From: an uncultured Haloferula sp.
GTDB taxonomy: Bacteria > Verrucomicrobiota > Verrucomicrobiae > Verrucomicrobiales > Akkermansiaceae
Assembly (NCBI GenBank): GCA_946481625.1
Contig: CAMLOZ010000082.1
Location: 1-9,984, forward strand
DNA: 9,984 bases
Direction of reading: 5' to 3'
Below the pieces are notes generated by a model. That model saw nothing but the letters and a program-made list of their open reading frames with translations. It had not been told where the DNA came from and ran no database searches. This document shows positions 1 to 7,266 of the stretch, piece after piece (position 1 is the stretch's first letter; each line of letters starts with the position of its first letter). Position numbers and translations under genes: made by a program.

Positions 1-552
1 GGTGGGCTCGTCCGCGATGACCAGGTCGGGCCGCAAGGCGAGGGCCATGGCGATGACGACCCGCTGGCGCATGCCGCCGGATAGCTGGTGCGGGTAATCC
101 CCTGCCCTGAGTTCGGGAGCCGGAATCTTGACGAAGCGGAGCATCTCCACCCCGGCGGCCCAGGCGTCCTTCTTGCTCATGCCCTTGTGGACGAGGAAGC
201 ACTCCGCAAGCTGCTTGCCGATGCGGTGGACGGGATTGAGCGCGGTCATCGGTTCCTGGAAGATCACGCCGATCTCATTGCCGCGAACCTTGCGAATTTC
301 CTCCCGCTTGAGCCTTGTAAGGTCGCGGCCTTTGAAGTTCACCTCGCCTTGCAGGATCTTGCCCGCGGGTTGCGGCAGCAGGCGGACGATCGACATGGCG
401 GTGACGCTCTTGCCGCAGCCGGACTCGCCGACGATACCGAGCGTCTTGCCGCGTTCGATCTCGAAGGACACCTGATCCACCGCCCGGACGAGACCGGCAT
501 CGGTATCGAAGGCGGTGATGAGGTCGCGGACCTGGAGGAGAGGCTCGGGCAT
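1..552 (-). CDS. Peptide ABC transporter ATPase (OppD/DppD/YejF type), 3' part cut by window edge
   Basis: Cytoplasmic ATPase that powers a peptide importer. Only the N-terminal 184 residues are visible, because the gene runs off the left end of the window. Reading from the ATG at 552, the Walker A motif GESGCGKS is at about residues 42-49. The Q-loop [10 protein letters not shown] follows at about 98-107 and the ABC signature LSGGMRQR at about 157-164. The Walker B motif LVIADEPT at 177-184 is the last thing in the window. All motifs look intact and match the OppD/DppD/YejF branch of nickel/peptide ATPases. The start lies 1 nt after the stop of the binding-protein gene (TGACATG), so it is the fourth gene of the minus-strand operon. 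Whether it is a single-domain protein (about 330 aa, OppD-like) or a fused double ATPase (about 530 aa, YejF-like) cannot be told from this fragment. The family is certain; the exact ortholog is not. Confidence 0.95.
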   Translation of the reverse strand, partial: MPEPLLQVRDLITAFDTDAGLVRAVDQVSFEIERGKTLGIVGESGCGKSVTAMSIVRLLPQPAGKILQGEVNFKGRDLTRLKREEIRKVRGNEIGVIFQEPMTALNPVHRIGKQLAECFLVHKGMSKKDAWAAGVEMLRFVKIPAPELRAGDYPHQLSGGMRQRVVIAMALALRPDLVIADEPT

Positions 553-553
553 G

Positions 554-2620
554 TCAGTTCTCGGCAGCTGTCTTGCTCCGGTGTTGGTCGTACACGACAC
601 TCTTCTCGGGGAAGGTTCTACCTTCCTTCATGGCTTGTAGGGTGTCCTTCTTCATCTCTTCGTCGATCCAGAGCACGTAGGTCATCTCAGGATCATTCGC
701 CATGCGGACGTTGAAATTATCCGGCCAGCGGATCCAGCGCCAGTACACCACGCGATAGAAGGGCCGCGTGAAGGCGGGCACCCAGACCGCACGCTCGTGC
801 AAGATCTCCTCCAACTGCCGGGTCGTATCGCGCACCACTTCTTCGCTGCGGGCGAAACGGTTTTCCTCGATAAGAGGGTCGAGGGCCGGATCGGCGAAGG
901 AGCTGATGTTGTTGCTCATCGGCTTCGGCTTGCGGGTCCCCGGTTCGTAGGCCTCGGAGGAGTGGAAGCCCTGATAGAAATCAGGGAAGGGCAACTGAAG
1001 TCCCCATCCCATGAACGCGATATCGTGTTCCTTGCGCTGCACCTTCGCGAAAGAAGCGCTGTTGTCCATCCCTTCGAGCTTGAACTCGACCCCGGCTTTC
1101 TTCGCCTCCTCCTTGATGCGCAGCATGTACGCGTCATAGGTGGGAAGCTTGGTGTAGTTGATTGTGAAGGAAAGGCGGCGCCCCTGATCATCGCGCAGAA
1201 TCCCGTCGGGGCCGAGCTCCTTGAAGCCAGCCCGAGCGAAGGCCTCCCTTGCCTTTTCAACCGAGAAAGGCCGGGTCCTGAGGGTGGGATGCGAGTATTG
1301 GGCATAGCCCCCCTGCACGAGATGAAGCCGCTCAGCCTCGCCGCGCATGTCGAATTCGATCACCTTCTCCCAGTTCGAGGCGTGCTGGAGCCCGATGCGG
1401 ACGTCTTGGTTCGCGAGTATGGGATGATGCAGGTTGAGATACAACCCGGCTGAAACCGCCGGGTATTCGTAATAGAAGCGGGCTTTCTCGATGTAGCCGT
1501 TGAAAACTTGCGGGACCTCGGTCTGCTCGAACCATTTCCTCGCATCCATCATCCAGTAAACCTCGATGTCGCCGTTGAGGACCATCTGGAATACCTTTTC
1601 ATCATCCCGCACTAGGTTGTACACCATCTTGTCGGGATTATAACGATACTTGTAGTACTTTCGGTCCTTGGCCCACCAGTTCTTCACCCGGGTCATCGTG
1701 ATCGAGCGGCCCTTGTGGACATTCTCCGGGCGGATCTCATAGGCCCCGGCGGTGGGCCGGCAGCGCCAATTGTATCGGGACTCGAAATCGGGGCCGAACT
1801 CGCGGTAAAAATCCTCCTGAAACGGGTAGGCGCTGGCAACGAAGGGAGCCAATGGCTTCGGGGTGGCCATCCGCATGCAAAGATAGTCATCCCCGTAGGT
1901 GGCCACACCCCAGAACTGGTCTTTCGTGTATTGCCGGTAATGGGTCTCGGAGAGGTACTCGGAGAGGTAGATGTAATAGGTCATCAACCAGTCGCGGGAG
2001 GTGATATCCTTGCCGTCCGACCAGCGGGCGGTGGTGTCGATGTGATAGTAAACCGTCTGGCCATCGGCAGCCACCGCCCAGCGATCCGAGATCGAGGGCA
2101 TCAGCTTTCCCGTTTCCGGGTGGAGATTGACGAGTTGCATCTCCATGTCGTCCCAATGGTAATGGCGGAAGCTATTGTTCCCCTCCGCCCCGAGGGTGCG
2201 AAGGGTCGAGGGGAAGGCATTCCCGATGATGTAACCGTGGAGGGTGCCGCCCTTTTTCGCCTCCGGTGAACCGATCTCCGGCCCGTCTTCGGCGGTCTCC
2301 CACACTAGACCCTGCGGGAGTTGCTCCTCCGTGAAGAATTCGAAGAAATCGGGGCGCTCGAGGCGTCGCTTGAGATCCGCGAGAGCTTGCGTCTTCTTCT
2401 TCCGATCCGGCTCGGGGAGTTCCCCGGCGAGGGCCGTTTCGAGTTCCTTGAGTTCCTTCGCGAGACGAGCCGAGGTCTCGGCATTGAAACGCTTGTAGAA
2501 GGCTTCGCGCTCCGCGGTATTGTCGTAAGGCTTGTAGTCCTCGCCCTTCTTGCAGGCGGAGAGTAAAAACGTCGCCAGCCCCAGAGCGCTGGCGGCGAGC
2601 AGTGCGGCCGTTCGCTTCAT
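554..2620 (-). CDS. yejA: Peptide-binding lipoprotein of an ABC importer, YejA-like (SBP_bac_5 family)
   Basis: A 688-residue extracytoplasmic substrate-binding lipoprotein that should deliver peptides or peptide-like compounds to the YejB/YejE-type permeases encoded just upstream. The signal peptide has Lys2 and Arg3, a hydrophobic core, and lipobox LSAC with the lipidated cysteine at residue 23. An open frame extends upstream to 3010, but the ATG at 2620 is preferred because it gives the perfect lipoprotein signal and overlaps the permease stop as ATGA. The binding fold begins near GGTL (about 124-127). Family-typical features are the [10 protein letters not shown] block, a YejA-like segment with [17 protein letters not shown], then VRDDEKVF, and a C-terminal aromatic-rich stretch ([11 protein letters not shown]). 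It is longer than E. coli YejA (about 600 aa), mostly through a charged, probably helical stretch of about 100 residues between the lipid anchor and the fold. The substrate is unknown. YejA assignment is by remembered similarity; other peptide-binding subfamilies remain possible. Confidence 0.92.
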   Translation of the reverse strand: MKRTAALLAASALGLATFLLSACKKGEDYKPYDNTAEREAFYKRFNAETSARLAKELKELETALAGELPEPDRKKKTQALADLKRRLERPDFFEFFTEEQLPQGLVWETAEDGPEIGSPEAKKGGTLHGYIIGNAFPSTLRTLGAEGNNSFRHYHWDDMEMQLVNLHPETGKLMPSISDRWAVAADGQTVYYHIDTTARWSDGKDITSRDWLMTYYIYLSEYLSETHYRQYTKDQFWGVATYGDDYLCMRMATPKPLAPFVASAYPFQEDFYREFGPDFESRYNWRCRPTAGAYEIRPENVHKGRSITMTRVKNWWAKDRKYYKYRYNPDKMVYNLVRDDEKVFQMVLNGDIEVYWMMDARKWFEQTEVPQVFNGYIEKARFYYEYPAVSAGLYLNLHHPILANQDVRIGLQHASNWEKVIEFDMRGEAERLHLVQGGYAQYSHPTLRTRPFSVEKAREAFARAGFKELGPDGILRDDQGRRLSFTINYTKLPTYDAYMLRIKEEAKKAGVEFKLEGMDNSASFAKVQRKEHDIAFMGWGLQLPFPDFYQGFHSSEAYEPGTRKPKPMSNNISSFADPALDPLIEENRFARSEEVVRDTTRQLEEILHERAVWVPAFTRPFYRVVYWRWIRWPDNFNVRMANDPEMTYVLWIDEEMKKDTLQAMKEGRTFPEKSVVYDQHRSKTAAEN

Positions 2621-4176
2621 TGGTAGGTGGTGAATTTCTTGGGATCGAAGGCCTCGCGGACCGCCTCGCCCACGAAGGTAATGAGAAGTAACACGCCGAC
2701 CATCACGGCGAAGACGGAGCTGACAATCCATACCGATGACAGATTCGAAGTTCCGTCTTCCAGCACGCGGCCCCAGCTCGGGTAGCGGTCGGGCAAGCCG
2801 AAGCCGAGGAAGTCGAGGGCGGTCAGGGAAGCGGCCAACCCGGCCACGCTGAAAGGCAGCAACGTGACGATGGTGGAGATGGCATTCGGCAGGATATGCC
2901 GGAATATCACGCGCGGGGTTCCCGCGCCCTGAACCCGCGCCGCCGCGACGTAGTCGCGTGCCTTCTCCCGATAGGTGGCCGTGCGCAGGTAGGTGGATAC
3001 GGTGATCCACGAGAAGGCGCAGAAGACCAGCAGGATGGTGAAAAGGTCTATGTTATCCCGCCCGATGTTCGCGGCGATGATGATGACCACGAGCAGGAAC
3101 GGGATGTTGCTGAGGATCTCCACCAGCCGATCCATCACCAGGTCGAAGGTGCCACCGAAATATCCCATCATGCACCCGATCATGATCCCGACTCCGTAGG
3201 TCAGCAGGATGTAAACGAACGCCGCCTTGAAGATCACCTGCAGCCCGCCGAAGAGCTGCGCGGCGATGTCCCAGCCGTTTGAATCCGTGCCGAGATAGTG
3301 GCGTTCGGCCAATGAAGGCGGAGCCGGCTTGTAGATGATCTCGACCCAGCGCAGGCCCTCCGCCGGGGGTGCGGTATCGGGCACCGATGTTTCGGTCAGC
3401 TTGCCCTGGTGCCAGGTTTGCTTGCCGGCGAACTCACCATTGCCATCATAAAGGGTCGCGGGGCCCTCACGCAGGCCGCCACGAAAGCGCGCGTCGCGGA
3501 CCTTGATCTCCGGAGCTTCCGGCCAGTACTGCACGGCGTAGCCATTGAAGGGCTGGCGGTCCCCGGCGCGGTGGATCTTGCCATCGAGATTATCCAAGGG
3601 ACGCTTCTGGAGATCGTCCGAATCGAGCACCGGATTCCAAGGAACCGGCGGCATGATCACGAAGTCACCCGATTTCGCCGCCCTGAATCTCTCGCCGAGT
3701 TCGCGGTAGCGAGCCTCCTGATCATTCTCGCCCCCGAATACCTTCTCGCTGAAGGACGCCTGCCGGAAGGCCGGAAAGTACCATCTGCCCTGGTATTTCA
3801 CGGCAAGGGCCTTGTTACCCACGATCGTTTGGTCGAGCGCGGCCAAGACGAGCAATAGCAGCAAGGCTCGGAACGAGAACCAGCCGCGGCCGATCGAACG
3901 GAAGCGGGCGAACCTCCGGACCGTGAGCGGATTCCATTGGAAGGAACCACCGAGCAGGAGCAGCAACAAGCCCGCCACCGCCATGATCGAACAAATCACG
4001 TGACCCACCAGGCGGCCTTGATCGTGACGCCAATGATCCGGCGAAAAAGCTCCGGGCTCCGAATTGAACGAGAAAAACCAGCGCAGGGAGGGGATCGATA
4101 GGCCTGCCTCGTGCCCTGCCGCCGCAGCGGCGGCCAGGAGGATCATCAAGAGTCCGATTTTGCGGGGAAAAGTCAT
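2617..4176 (-). CDS. yejE: Enlarged YejE-type ABC transporter permease
   Basis: A 519-residue inner-membrane permease subunit of a peptide importer, against about 340 aa for E. coli YejE. The YejE-type block KYQGRWYFP (about 127-135) and the GTDSNGWDIAAQLFGG segment (about 296-311) match the family. The EAA loop that contacts the ATPase is VAAARVQGAGTPRVIFRHIL (about 410-429), followed by the LDFLGFGLP and GEAVREAFDP motifs near the C-terminus. Two features are unusual. An extra N-terminal hairpin of hydrophobic helices (about 5-22 and 58-76) precedes the first core helix (about 103-119). The predicted periplasmic loop (about 120-312) is enlarged and includes MORN_2-like repeats. The start ATG lies 1 nt after the upstream permease stop (TGAGATG), and the end overlaps the binding-protein gene by 4 nt (ATGA). 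It should pair with the YejB-type permease. Permease identity is firm; the role of the added parts is unknown. Confidence 0.94.
   Translation of the reverse strand: MTFPRKIGLLMILLAAAAAAGHEAGLSIPSLRWFFSFNSEPGAFSPDHWRHDQGRLVGHVICSIMAVAGLLLLLLGGSFQWNPLTVRRFARFRSIGRGWFSFRALLLLLVLAALDQTIVGNKALAVKYQGRWYFPAFRQASFSEKVFGGENDQEARYRELGERFRAAKSGDFVIMPPVPWNPVLDSDDLQKRPLDNLDGKIHRAGDRQPFNGYAVQYWPEAPEIKVRDARFRGGLREGPATLYDGNGEFAGKQTWHQGKLTETSVPDTAPPAEGLRWVEIIYKPAPPSLAERHYLGTDSNGWDIAAQLFGGLQVIFKAAFVYILLTYGVGIMIGCMMGYFGGTFDLVMDRLVEILSNIPFLLVVIIIAANIGRDNIDLFTILLVFCAFSWITVSTYLRTATYREKARDYVAAARVQGAGTPRVIFRHILPNAISTIVTLLPFSVAGLAASLTALDFLGFGLPDRYPSWGRVLEDGTSNLSSVWIVSSVFAVMVGVLLLITFVGEAVREAFDPKKFTTYQ
3391..3561 (-). 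other. MORN_2-like repeat pair inside the YejE-type permease loop
   Basis: This codes for residues about 206-262 of the YejE-type permease. Two successive units can be read: the first runs from NGYAVQYW to FRGGLREG, and the second from GPATLYDGNGEF to TWHQGKLTE. The spacing of glycines and aromatics (G-x-x-x-x-Y-x-x-x-G, then an aromatic-x-x-G-K/L-x-x-G turn) resembles the MORN_2 repeat, a short beta-hairpin module often found in exported bacterial proteins. The repeats lie in the loop predicted to face the periplasm, between the first core helix and the conserved GTD segment. The match is by eye only and no profile score is available. A coincidental beta-rich insertion is the alternative. 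Confidence 0.55.
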
Positions 4177-4177
4177 C

Positions 4178-5467
4178 TCACTTGTAGCTCACCCGGGGAT
4201 CGACGAGTGCGACCAGAAGATCGGAAAGCACCTTGCCCAGTGCCGTCAAGGTGGCGGCGACGAACAACACGCCGAGCATCACCGGCTCGTCCCGTTCCAG
4301 AACCGAACTGAATTGCAACAGCCCGAAGCCATCGATATCGAAGACCTTCTCGATCAGAATCGAACCCGCGACCAATAGCGCGAGATTCTGCCCGAAGGTG
4401 GTGGCGATCGGGATGATCGAGTTGCGGAAGGCGTGCCGGAAAACAGCGGCGGGATACGAGACGCCTTTGGCGGCAGCGGTTCGCACGTAGTCGGCCGCGA
4501 GATTATCCATGAGGTTGTTCTTCACCAGCATGGTCATGAAAGCGAAGCTCCCGATGAGGTAGCAGATCAGCGGCATGAAGGTATGGGAGGCGAGATCCTT
4601 CACCTTGCCCGCGAAGGACAGGCTATCGAAATCGTCGCCTGTGAACCCGCGGATCGGGAACCACCCGAGCTTGGCCCCGAGGATGACCACGAGGAGCGAC
4701 CCCAGTGCATAGCCCGGCACCGAATAGCCGGCGAAAATCGCGACGGAACTGGCATTGTCGAGCCACGTGCGGTGCTTGATCGCCTTCAGCAGACCCAACG
4801 GCACGCAGACGGAGTAGACCACCAGGATATCGATCATCGCGAAATAGAGCGACACCGGCATTCGGTCCATGATCATCACGCCTACCGGATCCTGATACTT
4901 CTCCGAACTCCCCAAACTGCCTTGGAGCAGACCATCATAGGCGGGCTTGTAGAGCACCGCCCGGTACTCCGGCTTTTTGTGGAGCGATACGCCTCCCATC
5001 CACTTGTTCCAGCGCCGCACCTGCTCGTCGGGATCGCGGAGTCGCACGCGCCACTCGGAAAGATCCACGCCCTCCGGCCCTTCCAGCATGGCATCACTCC
5101 CCTTGCGGATCACGGTGGCTACATGAATCGACCCGGGCACCGGAATCCCGACCCGGTCGGAGCCTTCCGGAAACTCTTTACCGATCTTCTGGAGATCCCG
5201 CGGGACGACACCGAGCCACTCGCCGTAGGCGCGCATCATGCTCTTCTCCCGGTTTTTTTTCTCCTCCACGTCGAGGACCTGTTCGGCGGTGATCGCGGGG
5301 CCGCTGTCCATGCGCGTCCGTTTCTGGCCCTCCCCTCCCATCAGCGAGGCGAGGCTCCGCTCCACCGGTCCGCCGGGTGCCATGCGGTTGATGGCGAAAA
5401 CCAGCGCCGTGATCCCCAGCAAAGTCAGCGGGATCAGCAGGAGGCGGCGCAGGAAATAGGCTTTCAA
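4178..5467 (-). CDS. yejB: YejB-type ABC transporter permease, TTG start
   Basis: A 429-residue inner-membrane permease, first gene of the minus-strand operon. The N-terminus MKAYFLRRLLLIPLTLLG, followed by NRMAPGGPV at 27-35, closely follows the YejB/DppB pattern of one helix and then a PGGP motif. The core continues with GSLGSS (183-188), RMPVSLYF (202-209), the EAA loop DYVRTAAAKGVSYPAAVFRH (326-345), a LIEKVFDIDGFGLL segment and the C-terminal LVDPR. The protein is about 65 residues longer than E. coli YejB. The excess is a charged, soluble stretch between residues about 45 and 180 that should lie in the periplasm. The start is TTG at 5467: no in-frame ATG or GTG lies between it and the upstream in-frame TAG, and the next Met (residue 29) would remove the first helix. 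No Shine-Dalgarno sequence is evident. It partners the YejE-type permease 1 nt downstream. Confidence 0.93.
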   Translation of the reverse strand: MKAYFLRRLLLIPLTLLGITALVFAINRMAPGGPVERSLASLMGGEGQKRTRMDSGPAITAEQVLDVEEKKNREKSMMRAYGEWLGVVPRDLQKIGKEFPEGSDRVGIPVPGSIHVATVIRKGSDAMLEGPEGVDLSEWRVRLRDPDEQVRRWNKWMGGVSLHKKPEYRAVLYKPAYDGLLQGSLGSSEKYQDPVGVMIMDRMPVSLYFAMIDILVVYSVCVPLGLLKAIKHRTWLDNASSVAIFAGYSVPGYALGSLLVVILGAKLGWFPIRGFTGDDFDSLSFAGKVKDLASHTFMPLICYLIGSFAFMTMLVKNNLMDNLAADYVRTAAAKGVSYPAAVFRHAFRNSIIPIATTFGQNLALLVAGSILIEKVFDIDGFGLLQFSSVLERDEPVMLGVLFVAATLTALGKVLSDLLVALVDPRVSYK

Positions 5468-5485
5468 ATGGCGGTACGAAGCTAA

Positions 5486-5503
5486 CGGTTCCAGCGGTTC
5501 TAG
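5486..5503. repeat. 9-bp tandem repeat in the divergent region
   Basis: CGGTTCCAG is followed directly by CGGTTCTAG, two adjacent 9-bp units differing at one base, with a further CG continuing the pattern. It lies about 20 bp upstream of the YejB-type start and overlaps the candidate -10 box. It could be a binding site for a regulator contacting consecutive turns, or chance. Confidence 0.35.
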
Positions 5504-5524
5504 CGAAGAGCCCTACCCTTGCAA
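5497..5524 (-). promoter_or_regulatory. Possible sigma-70-like promoter for the minus-strand operon
   Basis: On the minus strand a TTGCAA box (5524-5519) and a TAGAAC box (5502-5497) are separated by 16 bp. Each matches four of six positions of the sigma-70 consensus boxes TTGACA and TATAAT. The -10 box ends about 30 nt before the TTG start of the YejB-type gene, leaving a short leader. Spacing and position are reasonable, but the matches are weak and promoter consensus in this lineage is uncertain. Confidence 0.3.
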
Positions 5525-5621
5525 GTCCCCGCGGATGTTTCGTGCACGTTTGGCCGAAATCGATGGGGAAGCTGCATGTTCACGACCAAAAGCGACACCG
5601 GCAGTGAAATTTTCCCTGCAA

Positions 5622-5634
5622 TCCCGGCGCGGGA
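5622..5634. promoter_or_regulatory. 13-bp palindrome upstream of the OppA-type gene
   Basis: TCCCG-GCG-CGGGA is a perfect 5-bp inverted repeat with a 3-bp centre, 21 bp before the ATG of the OppA-type gene. In DNA it could be an operator half-site pair. In the transcript it would form a small stable hairpin in the leader. A GC-rich genome produces such short palindromes by chance, so function is uncertain. Confidence 0.3.
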
Positions 5635-5655
5635 CGCGCTAGTGCTGCGGCACGC

Positions 5656-7254
5656 ATGACACGACTCGCCCTTTTCCTGCTCCCCGCCCTCCTCTGCCTG
5701 ACCGGCTGCCAGCGGGAGACGCAGGTTCAGAAAGCGAACCGGGAGAAGATCCTGCTCGTGGGAAATTCCTCCGATCCGAAGTCGCTGGACCCGCATCTGG
5801 TGACGGGGGTGATCGAGCACAACGTCATCCGCGCCCTGCTGGAAGGGCTGGTGGCAGACGATCCCGCTTCGGACACCGCCTACCCGCCGGGCGCGGCGAC
5901 CCACTGGGAACACAACGAGAACTACACCGAGTGGACCTTCCACCTGCGGCAGGACGGCAAGTGGTCGGACGGCGCTCCTTTGACCTCGGGAGACTTCCTC
6001 TTCGCCTACAACCGTCTCCTGCACCCGGATACCCTGGGCCCGTACGCGGAGATGCTCTTCTTCATCAAGAACGCGGAGGCCTTCAACCGCGGCGAGATCA
6101 CGGACTTCAGCCAAGTGGGCGTGTCCGCTCCGGACGACTACACGCTGAAGGTGGTGATGCGCGAGCCGGTGCCCTTCCTGCTGGGCATGACCCGCCACTA
6201 CACCTGGTTCCCAGTGCCGCGGCACGTGATCCTCAAATACGGCAAGATGACCGACCGCTTCACTCCGTGGAGCGATCCCGGCAACTTCGTCGGCAACGGC
6301 GCTTTCGTCCTCAAGGAGTGGAAGATCAACGACCACATCGACACGGTGAAGAACCCGCTCTTCTGGGACGCGGACCACGTGAAGCTGAACGGAGTGCGCT
6401 TCATCCCGGTGGAGAATTTCTACACCGAAACCCGGGGCTTCCTGGCGGGCCAGCTTCACACCACCTACCAGCTCCCGCCTCCCCTGGTGGACAAGATCCG
6501 GGCCGAGCACCCGGAATTCCTGAGGCAGGAACCGTATGTCGCCACCGACTTCGTGCGGATCAACACCACGCGCAATGTCTTGAATGACCGGCGGGTGCGC
6601 ATGGCCCTGTCCAAGGCGATCGACCGCAAGCTGCTCTGCGACAATCTGCTGCAAGGAAACATTCCCTGCGGCACCATCTGCCCGCCGATCGGCGACTACC
6701 AGCCCGACCAGATCGTGAGCTTCGACCCGGAAGGAGCCAAGGCCCTGCTGGCCGAGGCGGGCTATCCCGAGGGCAAAGGATTTCCCCGCTTCAAGGTGCT
6801 GGTGAGCAGTTCCGGGAACCGTGCCACCTTCGAGGCCCTGCAAGCGATGTGGAAGCAGACCCTGGGAGTGATGGTGGACCCCCAGCCGATGGACTGGGGT
6901 GCCTATGTCAGCGCCCAGCAGACGCTCGACTTCGACATCTCGATCGCGGCTTGGACCGGGGACTACCTCGATCCTTCCACCTTCCTGCTGATGTGGACCA
7001 AGGACAACGGCAACAACAACACCGGCTGGTCCAGCGAGGAATTCGAGCACATGCTTTCCGATGCCGCGCAGCAGTCTGATCCCGTCCGGAGACTGGAGAT
7101 TTTCAAGAAGGCCGAGCGCCTGTTCGTGGAGGACCAGCCGGTCCTCCCGATCTCCTACCGGGGCCGCAACTACCTCCTGCGGCCGGAGGTAAAGGGCTGG
7201 TATCCCCTGCTGCTCGACAACCACCCTTGGCACACCATCTCGCTCGAACCCTGA
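5656..7254 (+). CDS. oppA: Oligopeptide-binding lipoprotein, OppA type (SBP_bac_5 family)
   Basis: A 532-residue extracytoplasmic peptide-binding protein, near the usual OppA length of about 540. The N-terminus MTRLALFLLPALLCLTGC is a short lipoprotein signal with lipobox LTGC and lipidated Cys18, so it should be anchored in a membrane. The family signature spans about 81-122: a WTFHLRQDGKWSDGAPLT core followed by SGDFLFAYNRLL. Other OppA-like marks are SLDPHL near 43-48, VGNGAFVLKEW (about 212-222), RRVRMALSKAIDR in the middle, and GDYLDPSTFL with a following NGNNNTGW stretch. It is the first gene of the plus-strand operon and lies 12 nt before the OppB-type permease. No clear Shine-Dalgarno sequence precedes the ATG at 5656, but that start gives an ideal signal peptide. 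The exact ligand cannot be read from the sequence; oligopeptides or murein peptides are the family norm. Confidence 0.94.
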   Translation: MTRLALFLLPALLCLTGCQRETQVQKANREKILLVGNSSDPKSLDPHLVTGVIEHNVIRALLEGLVADDPASDTAYPPGAATHWEHNENYTEWTFHLRQDGKWSDGAPLTSGDFLFAYNRLLHPDTLGPYAEMLFFIKNAEAFNRGEITDFSQVGVSAPDDYTLKVVMREPVPFLLGMTRHYTWFPVPRHVILKYGKMTDRFTPWSDPGNFVGNGAFVLKEWKINDHIDTVKNPLFWDADHVKLNGVRFIPVENFYTETRGFLAGQLHTTYQLPPPLVDKIRAEHPEFLRQEPYVATDFVRINTTRNVLNDRRVRMALSKAIDRKLLCDNLLQGNIPCGTICPPIGDYQPDQIVSFDPEGAKALLAEAGYPEGKGFPRFKVLVSSSGNRATFEALQAMWKQTLGVMVDPQPMDWGAYVSAQQTLDFDISIAAWTGDYLDPSTFLLMWTKDNGNNNTGWSSEEFEHMLSDAAQQSDPVRRLEIFKKAERLFVEDQPVLPISYRGRNYLLRPEVKGWYPLLLDNHPWHTISLEP

Positions 7255-7266
7255 TCTCCGGGAAGC

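Larger units (their letters stand above)
5468..5655. promoter_or_regulatory. Divergent intergenic region between the two transporter gene sets
   Basis: This 188-bp stretch separates the two divergent start codons, contains no convincing gene, and must carry promoters for both operons. Its AT-richer parts (around 5536-5545 and 5605-5615) stand out slightly from the coding DNA. Separate entries give a minus-strand promoter candidate, a 9-bp tandem repeat and a 13-bp palindrome. I could not find a convincing -35/-10 pair for the plus strand. Shared control of both transporters by one regulator is possible but is only inferred from the layout. Confidence 0.6.

Noticed and set aside
2621..3010. 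N-terminal extension of the YejA-type frame by 130 codons
   Set aside because: It would overlap the YejE-type permease coding region and place the lipoprotein signal internally. The ATG at 2620 with the ATGA overlap is far better.
4433..5485. A 350-codon plus-strand open frame opposite the YejB-type gene
   Set aside because: It is a shadow of the permease frame. Its composition is rich in His, Arg, Asp and Glu, with no domain, no signal and no membrane segment.
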